Assembly (NCBI GenBank): GCA_964349515.1
Contig: CAYGHG010000001.1
Coordinates: forward strand, 5,463 to 69,462
Direction: 5' to 3'
From: CAYGHG01 sp964349515
GTDB taxonomy: Bacteria > Oederibacteriota > PGYV01 > CAYGHG01
Length of the DNA: 64,000 nt
Part shown: positions 46,250 through 55,237 of the stretch, piece after piece
Layout of the letters: each line of letters starts with the position of its first letter
Numbering within the stretch: the first letter of the stretch is position 1
Program-made: the position numbers and the translations under genes
The notes under the pieces: model-generated
Told to the model about the DNA's origin: nothing
Databases searched by the model: none
The model's input: only the letters and a program-made list of their open reading frames with translations

Positions 46250-49200
46250 TCAATTTTTCTTTTCTTTTTTTATCTTTCTTATTCCGTACCTTGTAATTTT
46301 CTGGGAAACTTCCCCCTTTGCGGTGACCTGGTAGAGGTATATGCCGTCCTCTGTACCGGAAGCGCTCCAGAAGGAGTTGTTATAGGCCTTTCCTTTTTTC
46401 TTTTCATCAATAGTCGCCACTATTTTACCCGATTCGTTATACACCTTTATGCTTACAGCGCTGTTCTCGGGGATAAAGTAGTTGAATATTATCCTGTCAT
46501 TTGACTCGTCATACATCGCGAATATCTCAGAAGATATGTTGAGGACTTTCTCGGGCTCGTCCGAGCGCAGCTCTATGTCTTCTATTATCTGCGGCGGCAG
46601 GTTCTTTCCGAGCACTTTTACCTTTATCTTTGCGACAGGCAGGTTGTCTATTATGTAATTGCCGTCCTTGTCGGAAATACCCACGCCGAGGGATATACCG
46701 TCGTCTTTAAGCACCTCCACGGTGGCGCCCGGAAGCGGCATTATGCCGTTTGACTGGGTAACCGCACCTTTGAGCGATACTTTTGTCTTGACCCTCGCCC
46801 TGAAGTGCACCGCGGTCTTTCCTATCACGCCCTCCCTGTCGACAGATACTATGTGGAAGTACCAGACACCGTCGTTTATTTCAACAGGCCCGGCGTTTGT
46901 ATCCATTGTCTTGCTGTTTTTGGGCGAAGGGATGGTCTTTTCAAAATTATCAAGCACATAATAATAGCCTATGATGTCATTTACATAAGACATCGCCTTC
47001 CACTGCATTTTCAGGTTTTTTTCCCTGTACCACTTGTTTTCATCGGGATGTGTCGGCGAGTAAACAAGAGGCGGCGGCGGAGTCATTGCGACATTTATCT
47101 GGAAATGGGAGGACTCGGCTGATATGTTGCCTGCTGTATCCTTTGCAATAACGTGCAGATACCACGTGCCGTCAGGCACATCAACAAACGAGGCCATGGT
47201 GCCGCGCGTCCAGCTCGCGGTAGTGATGTCGGGCACGGAATCTTTTATCTGGTTAAAAAGATAATAATACCCCTCTATCCCCGCCGGGTCGGGAGGGGTG
47301 GTCCAGGAGAACGACGGCGAGTTGTTGTTAAACCAGCGGTTGAAATCCGCGTGCGTGATTGAAGATATGACAGGCGGTTTCGGCCTGGTCGTGTCTATGT
47401 TAATCTGGAAGTGCGTGGCTTCCTCGGAGATATTTCCCGCTTCGTCCTTTGACACTACATGGAAATACCACGTGCCGTCGCCTGTCTGCGGAAATGATAT
47501 TTCATTGTCAGTGTACCACGTGCCGTTTTTTGCCTCAGGTACGGTGGCGGGTATCTGGTCAAATATGTAGTAGTAACCGGTGATTTTAGTTGCGTCCTGC
47601 GGGGTCTCCCAGTTTAAGTTTATGTCTTTTGTCGCGTACCATTGCTCCTGCATAGGGTGGGTTGCCGAGCGGACGACAGGCGGCATCGCATACCTGTCGC
47701 AAATCGCGAGCACCTGCTTGTTTCCGCTCTCGCGCTCATTTCCGACTTTGTCAACACCGCGTATGGTGTAATAGTAAATGATTCCGTCCTCAAGATCCGG
47801 CGAAGAGTCGGTAAACCTGGTGTCAGTCACCGCGCCGTCGTCGCATATCTGCATCCCGAGCTGCCCGGAGACCGACGAGCGGTAAACCCTGAAGTAGTCA
47901 AGCCCGCTGACCGAATCTGTGACCTTGTTCCACTCAAGCCCCACCACGCCGTCACGCAAGGGCTTTGCCGCCACCTGTGTCACCTGCGATGGCGGGGATA
48001 CGTCTATTGTTACCTTTGCCGAATCCACTTCATAATACTCCGACCAGTTGCCTGCGTTATCGCGCGCTTTTACGCGGAAGTAGTAGGTGATGCCGTCTTC
48101 GCCTTTGAAGACCGCTTTCATTGTTTTGGTCTCTTTGAGCCACGTTTTCCACTTGCCCTTATCGCCCTCTTTGTATTCAACAAGAAAGCCGTATATGCCG
48201 GATTCCCGGTCTTCGCCGTCCCACTCCACTTCAAAAGATTCCGAGTTGACGAATTTTTTAAGCTCTTTCAGGTGCACGTCAGGCGGGTTTGTTTCAATCT
48301 TGAATCTGTAATGGGCCGCTTCCGTGCCTGTGTTTCCGGCTATGTCCTTTAACACCGCGTGAAAATACCATTCTCCGTCTTCAAGCGGTTCCGTAATCTT
48401 CACCGTACTTTCTTTTGTAAATTTTCCCGTCTTTCTTTCGGGCATGTTATCAGGGGTTTTATCAATCTTGTAATAAAAACCCTCCACACCCGAGAACTCA
48501 TCTGATTTTTCCATGGTGAAAACCGGGCTGCGCTCGCAGTAATACCTGTCGTGGTTGGGGTGTGTGGGCGAGAAGACCTCGGGCGGGTCGGCCTTTAAAT
48601 CCACATTGATTGTAAATATTGCCGGCTCTTCGCCGATGTTGCCTGCATTGTCCTCGCTTACGATATGAAAGAAGAAAATGCCCTCGGAATCCACCTGTAT
48701 TTCAGCCTCACGTTTGTCTGTTGTAATCGTCATCTCGGGAAGCAGCTTCATATGCTTCTCGCGCGAGAAGAGATAGTGGAACTGTTTTATTTTGGAGAGG
48801 TCCTGCGGCACGGTCCAGCCGAGCTTTATGACCGGGTTGTTGTACCACTTTGCCTCGTCAGGGTGCGTCGGCGAGCTGAGCTTCGGCGCCTCAACAGCGG
48901 TGTCTATTTTCATCCTGAAGTGCGACGCTTCCCAGCCGGTGTTTCCCGCATTGTCTTTTGAAATTATGTGGAAATACCATATGCCGTCTTGCAGCCTCGG
49001 CAGCGATACCTGGTTTGACGTCGTCCACTCCGCGGTCTCCCGCGCGGGGACGGTATTGTTTTTCTGGTCGCAGCAGTAGTAATAACCCTCGACGCCTGAC
49101 AGATCCTCCGGTGTATCCCAGTGAAGCTCAGGGATGGCGTTGCTGTACCACATTTCTTCGTCGCGGTGCGTCTTTGACATGACTTTCGGCGGTTTTGCAG

Positions 49201-51796
49201 CAGTGTCTATATTGAACCTGTAATGGGAGGCCGCTTTGCCGATGTTGCCTGCCCGGTCTTTTGTGGTAACGTGTATGAACCAGCCTGCGTCCTTTAAGTC
49301 TCCGGAAAATATTGTGTCCTTGTCCGTCCAGGAGCAGGTGTCGTCAGGAACTGATTTTTCATTGTTGTCAATGGAATAATAATACCCTTCTGTGCCGGAT
49401 AAATCCTCAGGCTGGCTGATTTTAAACTGCGCTTTTTTTATATTGTACCATTTGTGCGGGTCGGGGTGGGTTACCGACGATATATTCGGAGGCAGTGCCT
49501 GAGTGTCTATGTTAAACCTGTAGTGGGTGGTTTCTTTTGAAATATTGCCCGCGGAGTCTTTTGTCTTGACGTGCAGATACCATGTGCCGTCTGTTTTCGC
49601 GGGCAGTTTTATGTCGCTTGACGCCGTATAAACCCACTCTGATTCGTGGGGCTCTGTATCGGGCTTTGCATCAACGCAGTAAAAGAACCCCTCCACTCCG
49701 GATAGGTCATGGGGCCGCGCAAAATGCGCCTCTGTTTCTTTTTCGTTATACCAGGACTTTTCGTCAGGGTGCGTCCTGGAGGTCACGACAGGCGGGGAGA
49801 CCTGCGTGTCTATGTTGAGCCTGAAGTGATAAGCTTTTGTACCGGTGTTGCCCGCCTTGTCCTTTGAAACTACGTGGAAATATTTTACCCCTTCTTCCAG
49901 CGGCGGCGTTTTTATGTGGGTGTCTTCCGTATAAGCGCCTGTTTTTTCATTGGGCACGGTGCCGGGCACTTCATCTATTACATAGTAATAGCCCTCTATG
50001 CCCGAGAGATCCTCCGGCGCCTCCCACTTTAAGACAGGCATATTGTTGTTGTACCATCTGGAGGCGTCAGGATGAGTCGCGGAAGTGACCTCAGGGGGCA
50101 TCGCCGCTGTGTCCACTCTGATTGTAAAGTGCGAAACCTCGGGGCTGATGTTGCCGGCCTTGTCCTCTATGAGGACGTGGCAGTACCACACGCCTTCGTC
50201 CAGATTTTTAAGCACCACGCTTTCCTTTACCGTTGCCTGGCATTTCGCAGGGTCAGGCTTTGTCTCCGGATTTCTGTCCACAAGGTAAAGATAGTTTTTA
50301 ACATCAGAATGCACGCCCCAAAACACCTCTGCGTCCGCTTTATTGTACCAGCGGTTCTGCTCGGGGTGTGTCTGCGATGAGAGCACCGGCGTTACCGCCG
50401 CAGTGGTGGTGAATTTATAGTTTTCAGCCACCCCGGAAAAACTGCCTATGTCGGAATATGTGAGTATCCTGAAACTGTAATCCGTCAGTGACTTGAGGTT
50501 GTTGAGGGTTATCCTGTGCTTTGCTGTTTTTAACTCATTTACTATGTTGTTGCCATAGGCCTCGTCGGTTCCGTATTCAATTATGGTTTTCGCTTCCCTG
50601 TCAGTGTCCCAGGTTATTACCGCGCTGTGGGAGGTAATCTCGGAAATTTTAACATTATGCACGCTCGGCGGCGGGGTGTTGCTGATTGTCGTCCTGAAAA
50701 TACGCCCCTTTGGAGAGGAACCGAAATAAAGGTATCCGTTGAAAAGGCATATCGCCCTGATGTCCTCCTCATCGGTCTGAAAAGCGAGCTCCCATTTTTT
50801 TCCGTCAAGGCTTTTATATATCCTGCCGTTGTCTCCGCTGCCCACGTATAAGCTGTTGGCAAACGAGACAAACCTGTAGAAGTTTACATCCTTTTCAGAA
50901 AAGAAGTTTTCCACCCAGTTGGTGCCGTCCTCAGTCATAAAAATAAGCCCGCCCGAGGCTTTTGAGGTGGAGGCGTAGAGCCTGTTTTGAAAAACATAAA
51001 AATCATTTATGAAACTCTGGTTTGTGTCAAAAACCTTCTGCCAGTTAACACCGTCAGAGGTGCGGTATATCATCCCGTTGGGGTAAGTGCCTGCGTAAAG
51101 ATAATCCCTGAAAAGCCCGAAACAGGCTATCGCGAGTTCAGGGGTGTTGAGCGATACCACCCAGTGGCTGCCGTTATAGCTGTATACTTTTCCCTCTGTT
51201 GAGGTGCCTGCAAAAAGCCTGCCCTTAAAAGCCTCAAGGCAGTGTATCCTCGCCTCACCGCTGTTAAAAGAGAGGCTCCACTTTTCGCCGTCTATAGTCT
51301 CATATATCCCGCCGTTTGCGTTTGTGCCGCTGAAAAGTTTTGTAGTGCCGAGGTCGTTAAAAGTTTTTAGACAGTAAACCTGCGGAGTATAGTCCCCCAG
51401 CCCCTCCTCGCTGAATGATTTCGTCCTGCCTACAGGAGGGTTGAAATATGGGGAAAAAATATTTGCAATCGAGAGCTGTTCCCACGCGCCCACGTCGCCT
51501 GTCGTGCTTCGGATTACGGAATCTTTGTTTGTGCAGGCGTAGAGTCTGCCGTTAAATTCCTGAAAGTCGTATATGATGGGTGTGGAGGGGCTGTCAAATA
51601 CCGGTATGAAGGATTCTTTAGGCACATAGCGCAGGTAAAGCGGTATCGCGGCTTTGATATTTTTTACAACCTCGCCGGGACTTTTGCCCGAGACCACAAG
51701 CCCGGGCATCTCCGTGCACTCGCCTATGAATTTTCCTTCCTGCTCTTTTACGGACACGTCAAAACTGACCGTAATCTCCCTTTGTTTTTCCTTCAT
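46250..51796 (-). CDS. Giant modular protein: HicB-like domain, beta-propeller, FN3 and ten 100-residue repeats
   Basis: 1848 residues. Parts in order: a HicB-like domain (about 8-56, FIGECTEMPGLVVSGKSPGE); a propeller of LYAGT ... DGxxW units (65-370); an FN3 domain (about 375-470); seven tandem repeats from about 476 to 1175 of type THPDxxxWYNN ... DLSGVEGYYY ... WYFHVxSKDxAGN; two more FN3-like domains; three more repeats (about 1375-1675); a carboxypeptidase-regulatory-like fold; a FlgD-like C-terminal domain. No signal peptide is seen although the rest looks extracellular. The ATG overlaps the acetyltransferase stop by 4 bp. Function unknown. Confidence 0.85.
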   Translation of the reverse strand: MKEKQREITVSFDVSVKEQEGKFIGECTEMPGLVVSGKSPGEVVKNIKAAIPLYLRYVPKESFIPVFDSPSTPIIYDFQEFNGRLYACTNKDSVIRSTTGDVGAWEQLSIANIFSPYFNPPVGRTKSFSEEGLGDYTPQVYCLKTFNDLGTTKLFSGTNANGGIYETIDGEKWSLSFNSGEARIHCLEAFKGRLFAGTSTEGKVYSYNGSHWVVSLNTPELAIACFGLFRDYLYAGTYPNGMIYRTSDGVNWQKVFDTNQSFINDFYVFQNRLYASTSKASGGLIFMTEDGTNWVENFFSEKDVNFYRFVSFANSLYVGSGDNGRIYKSLDGKKWELAFQTDEEDIRAICLFNGYLYFGSSPKGRIFRTTISNTPPPSVHNVKISEITSHSAVITWDTDREAKTIIEYGTDEAYGNNIVNELKTAKHRITLNNLKSLTDYSFRILTYSDIGSFSGVAENYKFTTTAAVTPVLSSQTHPEQNRWYNKADAEVFWGVHSDVKNYLYLVDRNPETKPDPAKCQATVKESVVLKNLDEGVWYCHVLIEDKAGNISPEVSHFTIRVDTAAMPPEVTSATHPDASRWYNNNMPVLKWEAPEDLSGIEGYYYVIDEVPGTVPNEKTGAYTEDTHIKTPPLEEGVKYFHVVSKDKAGNTGTKAYHFRLNIDTQVSPPVVTSRTHPDEKSWYNEKETEAHFARPHDLSGVEGFFYCVDAKPDTEPHESEWVYTASSDIKLPAKTDGTWYLHVKTKDSAGNISKETTHYRFNIDTQALPPNISSVTHPDPHKWYNIKKAQFKISQPEDLSGTEGYYYSIDNNEKSVPDDTCSWTDKDTIFSGDLKDAGWFIHVTTKDRAGNIGKAASHYRFNIDTAAKPPKVMSKTHRDEEMWYSNAIPELHWDTPEDLSGVEGYYYCCDQKNNTVPARETAEWTTSNQVSLPRLQDGIWYFHIISKDNAGNTGWEASHFRMKIDTAVEAPKLSSPTHPDEAKWYNNPVIKLGWTVPQDLSKIKQFHYLFSREKHMKLLPEMTITTDKREAEIQVDSEGIFFFHIVSEDNAGNIGEEPAIFTINVDLKADPPEVFSPTHPNHDRYYCERSPVFTMEKSDEFSGVEGFYYKIDKTPDNMPERKTGKFTKESTVKITEPLEDGEWYFHAVLKDIAGNTGTEAAHYRFKIETNPPDVHLKELKKFVNSESFEVEWDGEDRESGIYGFLVEYKEGDKGKWKTWLKETKTMKAVFKGEDGITYYFRVKARDNAGNWSEYYEVDSAKVTIDVSPPSQVTQVAAKPLRDGVVGLEWNKVTDSVSGLDYFRVYRSSVSGQLGMQICDDGAVTDTRFTDSSPDLEDGIIYYYTIRGVDKVGNERESGNKQVLAICDRYAMPPVVRSATHPMQEQWYATKDINLNWETPQDATKITGYYYIFDQIPATVPEAKNGTWYTDNEISFPQTGDGTWYFHVVSKDEAGNISEEATHFQINIDTTRPKPPVISSITHADFNRWFNNNSPSFSWTTPPDPAGIEGYYYLFNQIKDSVPDITTASWTRGTMASFVDVPDGTWYLHVIAKDTAGNISAESSHFQINVAMTPPPPLVYSPTHPDENKWYREKNLKMQWKAMSYVNDIIGYYYVLDNFEKTIPSPKNSKTMDTNAGPVEINDGVWYFHIVSVDREGVIGKTAVHFRARVKTKVSLKGAVTQSNGIMPLPGATVEVLKDDGISLGVGISDKDGNYIIDNLPVAKIKVKVLGKNLPPQIIEDIELRSDEPEKVLNISSEIFAMYDESNDRIIFNYFIPENSAVSIKVYNESGKIVATIDEKKKGKAYNNSFWSASGTEDGIYLYQVTAKGEVSQKITRYGIRKIKKEKKN

Positions 51797-52263
51797 TTCG
51801 CTCCCTTTTTAAAAATATTGAGTATGAGCGCCGATTCGTCACAGTCCGGGAATTTTGGGCACGAGAAGCAGTCTTTCCATATTTTATGGGGCAGCTTGTT
51901 TTTTGGTATTGGCCTGAAACCGTTTTTTTTGAAAAAATCCGGAATTTTGGTAAGGGCAAAAACTTTTTTAGTGCCTACGTTCTTTGCCTCTTTAAGCGCT
52001 TCTTCAAGCAGCATCGCACCGTAACCTTTTCCCCTGTACCTTTTTTCAAGCACGAAAGAGCGTATCTCAGATAAATCCTCCCAGTAAACGTGAACCGCAA
52101 TAACACCTGCGAGTTTCTTTCCGTCAAAAGCCACGATATAATCCCGTATCTGTGAGTAGAGGTCTGCAATAGACCTTTTCAGCAGATCTGCCTCTGCGGA
52201 GTATTTTTTTATAAGTTCCTGTATTTTGTATGCATCCTGTATCCGTGCCCGTCTAATTTCCAA
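51793..52263 (-). CDS. Short ArgA-type N-acetyltransferase (GNAT)
   Basis: 156 residues starting at TTG 52263, which follows AAAGGAG with a 5-nt spacer; an upstream ATG at 52305 would add 14 residues. The acetyl-CoA loop is LEKRYRGKGYGAMLLEEA, and the C-terminus has LPHKIWKDCFSCPKFPDCDE, characteristic of the short N-acetylglutamate synthases without a kinase domain. It would begin arginine synthesis from glutamate. It is the first gene after the operon promoter and is coupled to the giant gene by a 4-bp overlap. Confidence 0.88.
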   Translation of the reverse strand: MEIRRARIQDAYKIQELIKKYSAEADLLKRSIADLYSQIRDYIVAFDGKKLAGVIAVHVYWEDLSEIRSFVLEKRYRGKGYGAMLLEEALKEAKNVGTKKVFALTKIPDFFKKNGFRPIPKNKLPHKIWKDCFSCPKFPDCDESALILNIFKKGAK

Positions 52264-52348
52264 TTTTTCTCCTTTGAATAAAGGCAAAAATCGGGAAAAA
52301 AGCATATTTTCCCGGCCGCGCGCATAAGTATATGTGCAAATTTTAATT

Positions 52349-52377
52349 ATTATATTATAAAGGGTTTAATATGGCAA
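52349..52377 (-). promoter_or_regulatory. Promoter for the 19-kb operon
   Basis: -35 TTGCCA (52372-52377) and -10 TATAAT (52349-52354) with a 17-bp spacer; a second TATAAT overlaps it at 52354-52359. It is 86 bp before the TTG start of the acetyltransferase. The downstream genes are separated by at most 23 bp, so it could drive them all. The remaining DNA to 52512 shows only a 34-codon plus-strand frame, not called. Confidence 0.65.
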
Positions 52378-52512
52378 GGCTTGAATTGGGGAGTGTAACA
52401 AAGTTTGAAATACAGCCAAAAGACAGAATACACAAGTTATTGAATCACTGCTATTTCCTTGCCCGACGCCTTTAACCTTCCATTTTATTAAGTCATTAAA
52501 ACATAGTCCTTC

Positions 52513-53679
52513 CTATTCTTTCCTGGCTAGCACCCTTATACCGTAAACACCTCCGGTTTCATCACGAAAAGCGTAAGCCAACAGATAACCGGAATCAGAG
52601 AACGCAAACGGCTTGTAATAAATACCGGTCCCGTTCATGACTGATATTTCTTTTCCGGTCTTTGTGTTTATAATCTTTATGGGCGCTTCCTTTCCTTTTA
52701 ACCCCACTACGAGAGAATCAAGCGCACCCGGGAGATACCCAATGGTATCTATGTCCCCGCCTGTGTCAATGTGTCTTAGTTCCTCCTGTTTCAATTCATA
52801 CGCCTGCTCGTCGTATTTCATGTCTTTGATTTTTAAGCGGTCAGTAACTTTTTTGGAATATAATTTGTATTTGTATATGTATATTGAAGTTCCATACTTA
52901 CAGCAGACAGCTATGCTTTCACCGTCAGGATTAAAACTAAGAGGCCCGTATCCCTTTTCCAGAACAAGATCGGGCTTCACCCTTTCAGGGGAGGGATCAG
53001 GGCTGAGATAGTCTGTTTTAATCTTCCGGGTCTGCCAGATGCATACATTATCGCCTGTGTTGTTTTTACTGCCATTTCCTCCTGTCGCAAAATGCTTTCT
53101 GTCTATCGAAAAATCAAGCCCTGTTATTGAGCCAAACTCAGCTCCAGGCCTTGCCGTAAATTTCCCGGTCATCCGCGGGCTTCCTGTTTTAGAATCAATA
53201 GCCGCAAAATTAATGTAGTAATTTGTCCCTAACGCCGCAAAGTATCCGGTGTCTTCAGCGTATGGAAATTTAAAAAACTTTAATTTTTCAGGCCTGTAAC
53301 CCGGTATTTCAACCGCAGGCTGTTTCACTCCCATCGGCTTTGTCGCAGCATCGGCAGTACTCATCATTACCATCTGCGCGTCATACCCCGGCTGGTATAC
53401 ACCTGCCAGATATTTCCCGTCCGGACTGAAACTCATGGCACGCATGTTGCCGGCGAAACCCTGTATGTTCTGCAAGAGCTTGTCATTTTTTATGTCATAA
53501 ACATAAACCTGTTTTTTATTATCTGCAACAGCAACATACCGGTGATATGGATCAACAGCAACGTTTACGGGAAGATTTGGAAAACCCTTAACCTCCCTGT
53601 ATATGGAAAATTCCGGGTCAGATGCGTGCGATACGCAAAAACATAACAACAAAGCAGCCAAATAAATTATTTTTTTCAT
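52513..53679 (-). CDS. Secreted WD40/YncE-like propeller protein
   Basis: 388 residues from ATG 53679 (AGGGGGAATA before it). The N-terminus KKIIYLAALLLCFCVSHAS is a Sec signal peptide, with cleavage near Ala-Ser/Asp. The mature part shows propeller strands such as HRYVAVADNKKQVYVYDIKND and RAMSFSPDGKYLAGVY, so it is probably a 7-bladed WD40- or YncE-type beta-propeller. No catalytic residues are recognised. A start at 53718 is possible but places the signal sequence inside. Confidence 0.82.
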   Translation of the reverse strand: MKKIIYLAALLLCFCVSHASDPEFSIYREVKGFPNLPVNVAVDPYHRYVAVADNKKQVYVYDIKNDKLLQNIQGFAGNMRAMSFSPDGKYLAGVYQPGYDAQMVMMSTADAATKPMGVKQPAVEIPGYRPEKLKFFKFPYAEDTGYFAALGTNYYINFAAIDSKTGSPRMTGKFTARPGAEFGSITGLDFSIDRKHFATGGNGSKNNTGDNVCIWQTRKIKTDYLSPDPSPERVKPDLVLEKGYGPLSFNPDGESIAVCCKYGTSIYIYKYKLYSKKVTDRLKIKDMKYDEQAYELKQEELRHIDTGGDIDTIGYLPGALDSLVVGLKGKEAPIKIINTKTGKEISVMNGTGIYYKPFAFSDSGYLLAYAFRDETGGVYGIRVLARKE

Positions 53680-53819
53680 TATTCCCCCTTTAAATGTCTT
53701 TTTCATTTTGCAAAGCAAAACGATATGGTAAAAAACAGTTTACAGCAATATGATTTAAATACAACGAAAAAGATCTATTACAATTTTTCAGATAGTGGTA
53801 ATGTACCGCACACCTGCCT

Positions 53820-53888
53820 CACCTTCACACTCGTCTTTTGCCTGTTAAAAGTCTTTGTATTTTCAACCTTCGCACCTTTACACTCGTC
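53820..53888. repeat. Short word repeats in the gap between the WD40 and Fic genes
   Basis: On the minus strand GACGAGTGTAAAGGTG (53873-53888) and GACGAGTGTGAAGGTG (53820-53835) are two near-identical 16-mers 53 bp apart. The first continues as AGTGTAAAGGTGCGAAGG, a word also found near 60542 and 63865. No gene is visible in the 211-bp gap 53680-53890. Confidence 0.55.
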
Positions 53889-53890
53889 TT

Positions 53891-55060
53891 TCACCCCGCC
53901 CTCATCACATTCATTACAACCTTCACCATCGTGTCTTTTTCCGCCGGTGCGCTTATCGCGATTAAAAGAGTGAGCGAGGCAAGTGCCCCTGAGCTTATGG
54001 TTTTTGCCCCGTCAGCCCTGTAGAGCAGGCGGTTCTTTGCCAGATAGTGTAAAAATAAGATGGCTGCTATTCTCTTATTGCCGTCGGTAAAGGGGCGGTC
54101 TTTTACGGCAAAATACAGCAAATTCGCGGCTTTTTCCTCCGCGGTTTTGTATAAGTCTTTCCCCGCAAAAGACTGGTTGACCGCTCCTATCAGGCTTTTT
54201 AGTTTTTCACTCCTGCCCTTGCCGAACAACGCCGAGGCCTTTCTTTGCTTCACATATTCAGCCCGTGCTTTTTCAATCACACCGGCCGCGCCCTCAAACG
54301 TAAGCTCATACTCCTGTTTGCTTCTGCCTGCCGCTTTTAGTTTCATGTCATCGTAGTCCTGCAGGATATTCAAAGAGTCGGCAAAGCTTTTAATTACTGA
54401 TATGAGCTCGGCTTCCAGCCCTATGAAGTTTTCATCAGACATAGATCTTGCCATTATATCAACGGCTGTTTTCAGACCTTCGAATGCCTTTAACTTTTCC
54501 CTCAGCACTCTCTCATTTATCGCATACCCTTTGACCATGTATTTTTTAAGAACATCTGTAGCCCATATTCTGAATTTGGTGGCTTTTGATGAATTCACCC
54601 TGTATCCGACCGATATGACGGCATCCAGGTTATATTTATCCACCGACCTTTTCACGTATCTTCCGCCCTCAAGCTGAACTGTTTCCATTTTGGAAACAGC
54701 TGCCGTTTCGTTGAGTTCCCCTTGTGCAAATATGTTTTTCAGGTGTTTGGAAACAGCAGGCACATTTACTCCAAAAAGATGGGCAATCTGCAGCTGGCTC
54801 AGCCACAGGCTTTCGTCATACACAGTGATTTCAATTCCGCCTGTTTTTTCATCAGGCTTGAAAACTATCTGCCTCCCGTATTCTTCAACTTCTTCTTCAC
54901 GAAGCATAAAAGATCCCGCTTCATCAAAAGAAATCGCATAATCCCTGCCGGTTTTTTTTGCCTTTATCTGCCCCTTCTTTACCTTCTTATAAACCGCAAT
55001 CCTGCTTATGTGCATCAGTTTTGCCAGTTCCGGAATGCTGTAAAACTCCTTTCTTTCCAT
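53891..55060 (-). CDS. HTH-RhuM-Fic fusion protein (possibly catalytically inactive Fic)
   Basis: 389 residues. Domain 1: an excisionase-like helix-turn-helix (residues 5-45, SIPELAKLMHISRIAVYKKVKKG). Domain 2: RhuM/PF13310-like (about 75-200, WLSQLQIAHLFGVNVPAVSKH, KFRIWATDVLKKYM). Domain 3: Fic/Doc-like with R322-P-F-T-D-G-N-K-R330. The catalytic His of HPFxDGN is Arg, and the codon CGC is one transition from CAC. AGGAGG site before ATG. Fic proteins usually transfer AMP; here activity may be lost. A set of TTAAC words lies just upstream. Confidence 0.85.
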   Translation of the reverse strand: MERKEFYSIPELAKLMHISRIAVYKKVKKGQIKAKKTGRDYAISFDEAGSFMLREEEVEEYGRQIVFKPDEKTGGIEITVYDESLWLSQLQIAHLFGVNVPAVSKHLKNIFAQGELNETAAVSKMETVQLEGGRYVKRSVDKYNLDAVISVGYRVNSSKATKFRIWATDVLKKYMVKGYAINERVLREKLKAFEGLKTAVDIMARSMSDENFIGLEAELISVIKSFADSLNILQDYDDMKLKAAGRSKQEYELTFEGAAGVIEKARAEYVKQRKASALFGKGRSEKLKSLIGAVNQSFAGKDLYKTAEEKAANLLYFAVKDRPFTDGNKRIAAILFLHYLAKNRLLYRADGAKTISSGALASLTLLIAISAPAEKDTMVKVVMNVMRAG

Positions 55061-55073
55061 ACGCCCTCCTGTG

Positions 55074-55122
55074 TTAACATTTTTAACAGATTAACATTGG
55101 TTAACCCATTCATTAGGTTAAC
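55074..55122 (-). promoter_or_regulatory. Cluster of TTAAC words upstream of the Fic gene (possible operator)
   Basis: Five TTAAC words within 49 bp (55074, 55083, 55091, 55101, 55118), one inside the perfect palindrome GGTTAACC (55099-55106). They end 14 bp before the ATG. This is consistent with autoregulation by the N-terminal HTH, but this is inferred. The rest of the 55061-55237 gap shows nothing further. Confidence 0.5.
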
Positions 55123-55237
55123 ATAAGAGGCCGGTTAAAACCAGACATTTTATTTTTTTTAAATCTTCTCGGGAATGAATTTTTTATTTGCGTCTTTTCC
55201 GGCTTACAACCCCTGCACCCGCCGTCTTTCCTTACTC

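Noticed and set aside
46250..51796. A functional HicA/HicB toxin-antitoxin system
   Set aside because: No HicA-like gene lies beside the HicB-like domain, and the neighbour is an acetyltransferase of the ArgA type.
52371..52475. 34-codon plus-strand frame starting ATGGCAAGGCTTG
   Set aside because: No ribosome binding site, no recognisable product, and it overlaps the promoter of the operon on the other strand.
53891..55060. Phage or integrated element marked by the RhuM gene
   Set aside because: No integrase, tRNA target, att-like repeat or other phage gene is visible on either side.
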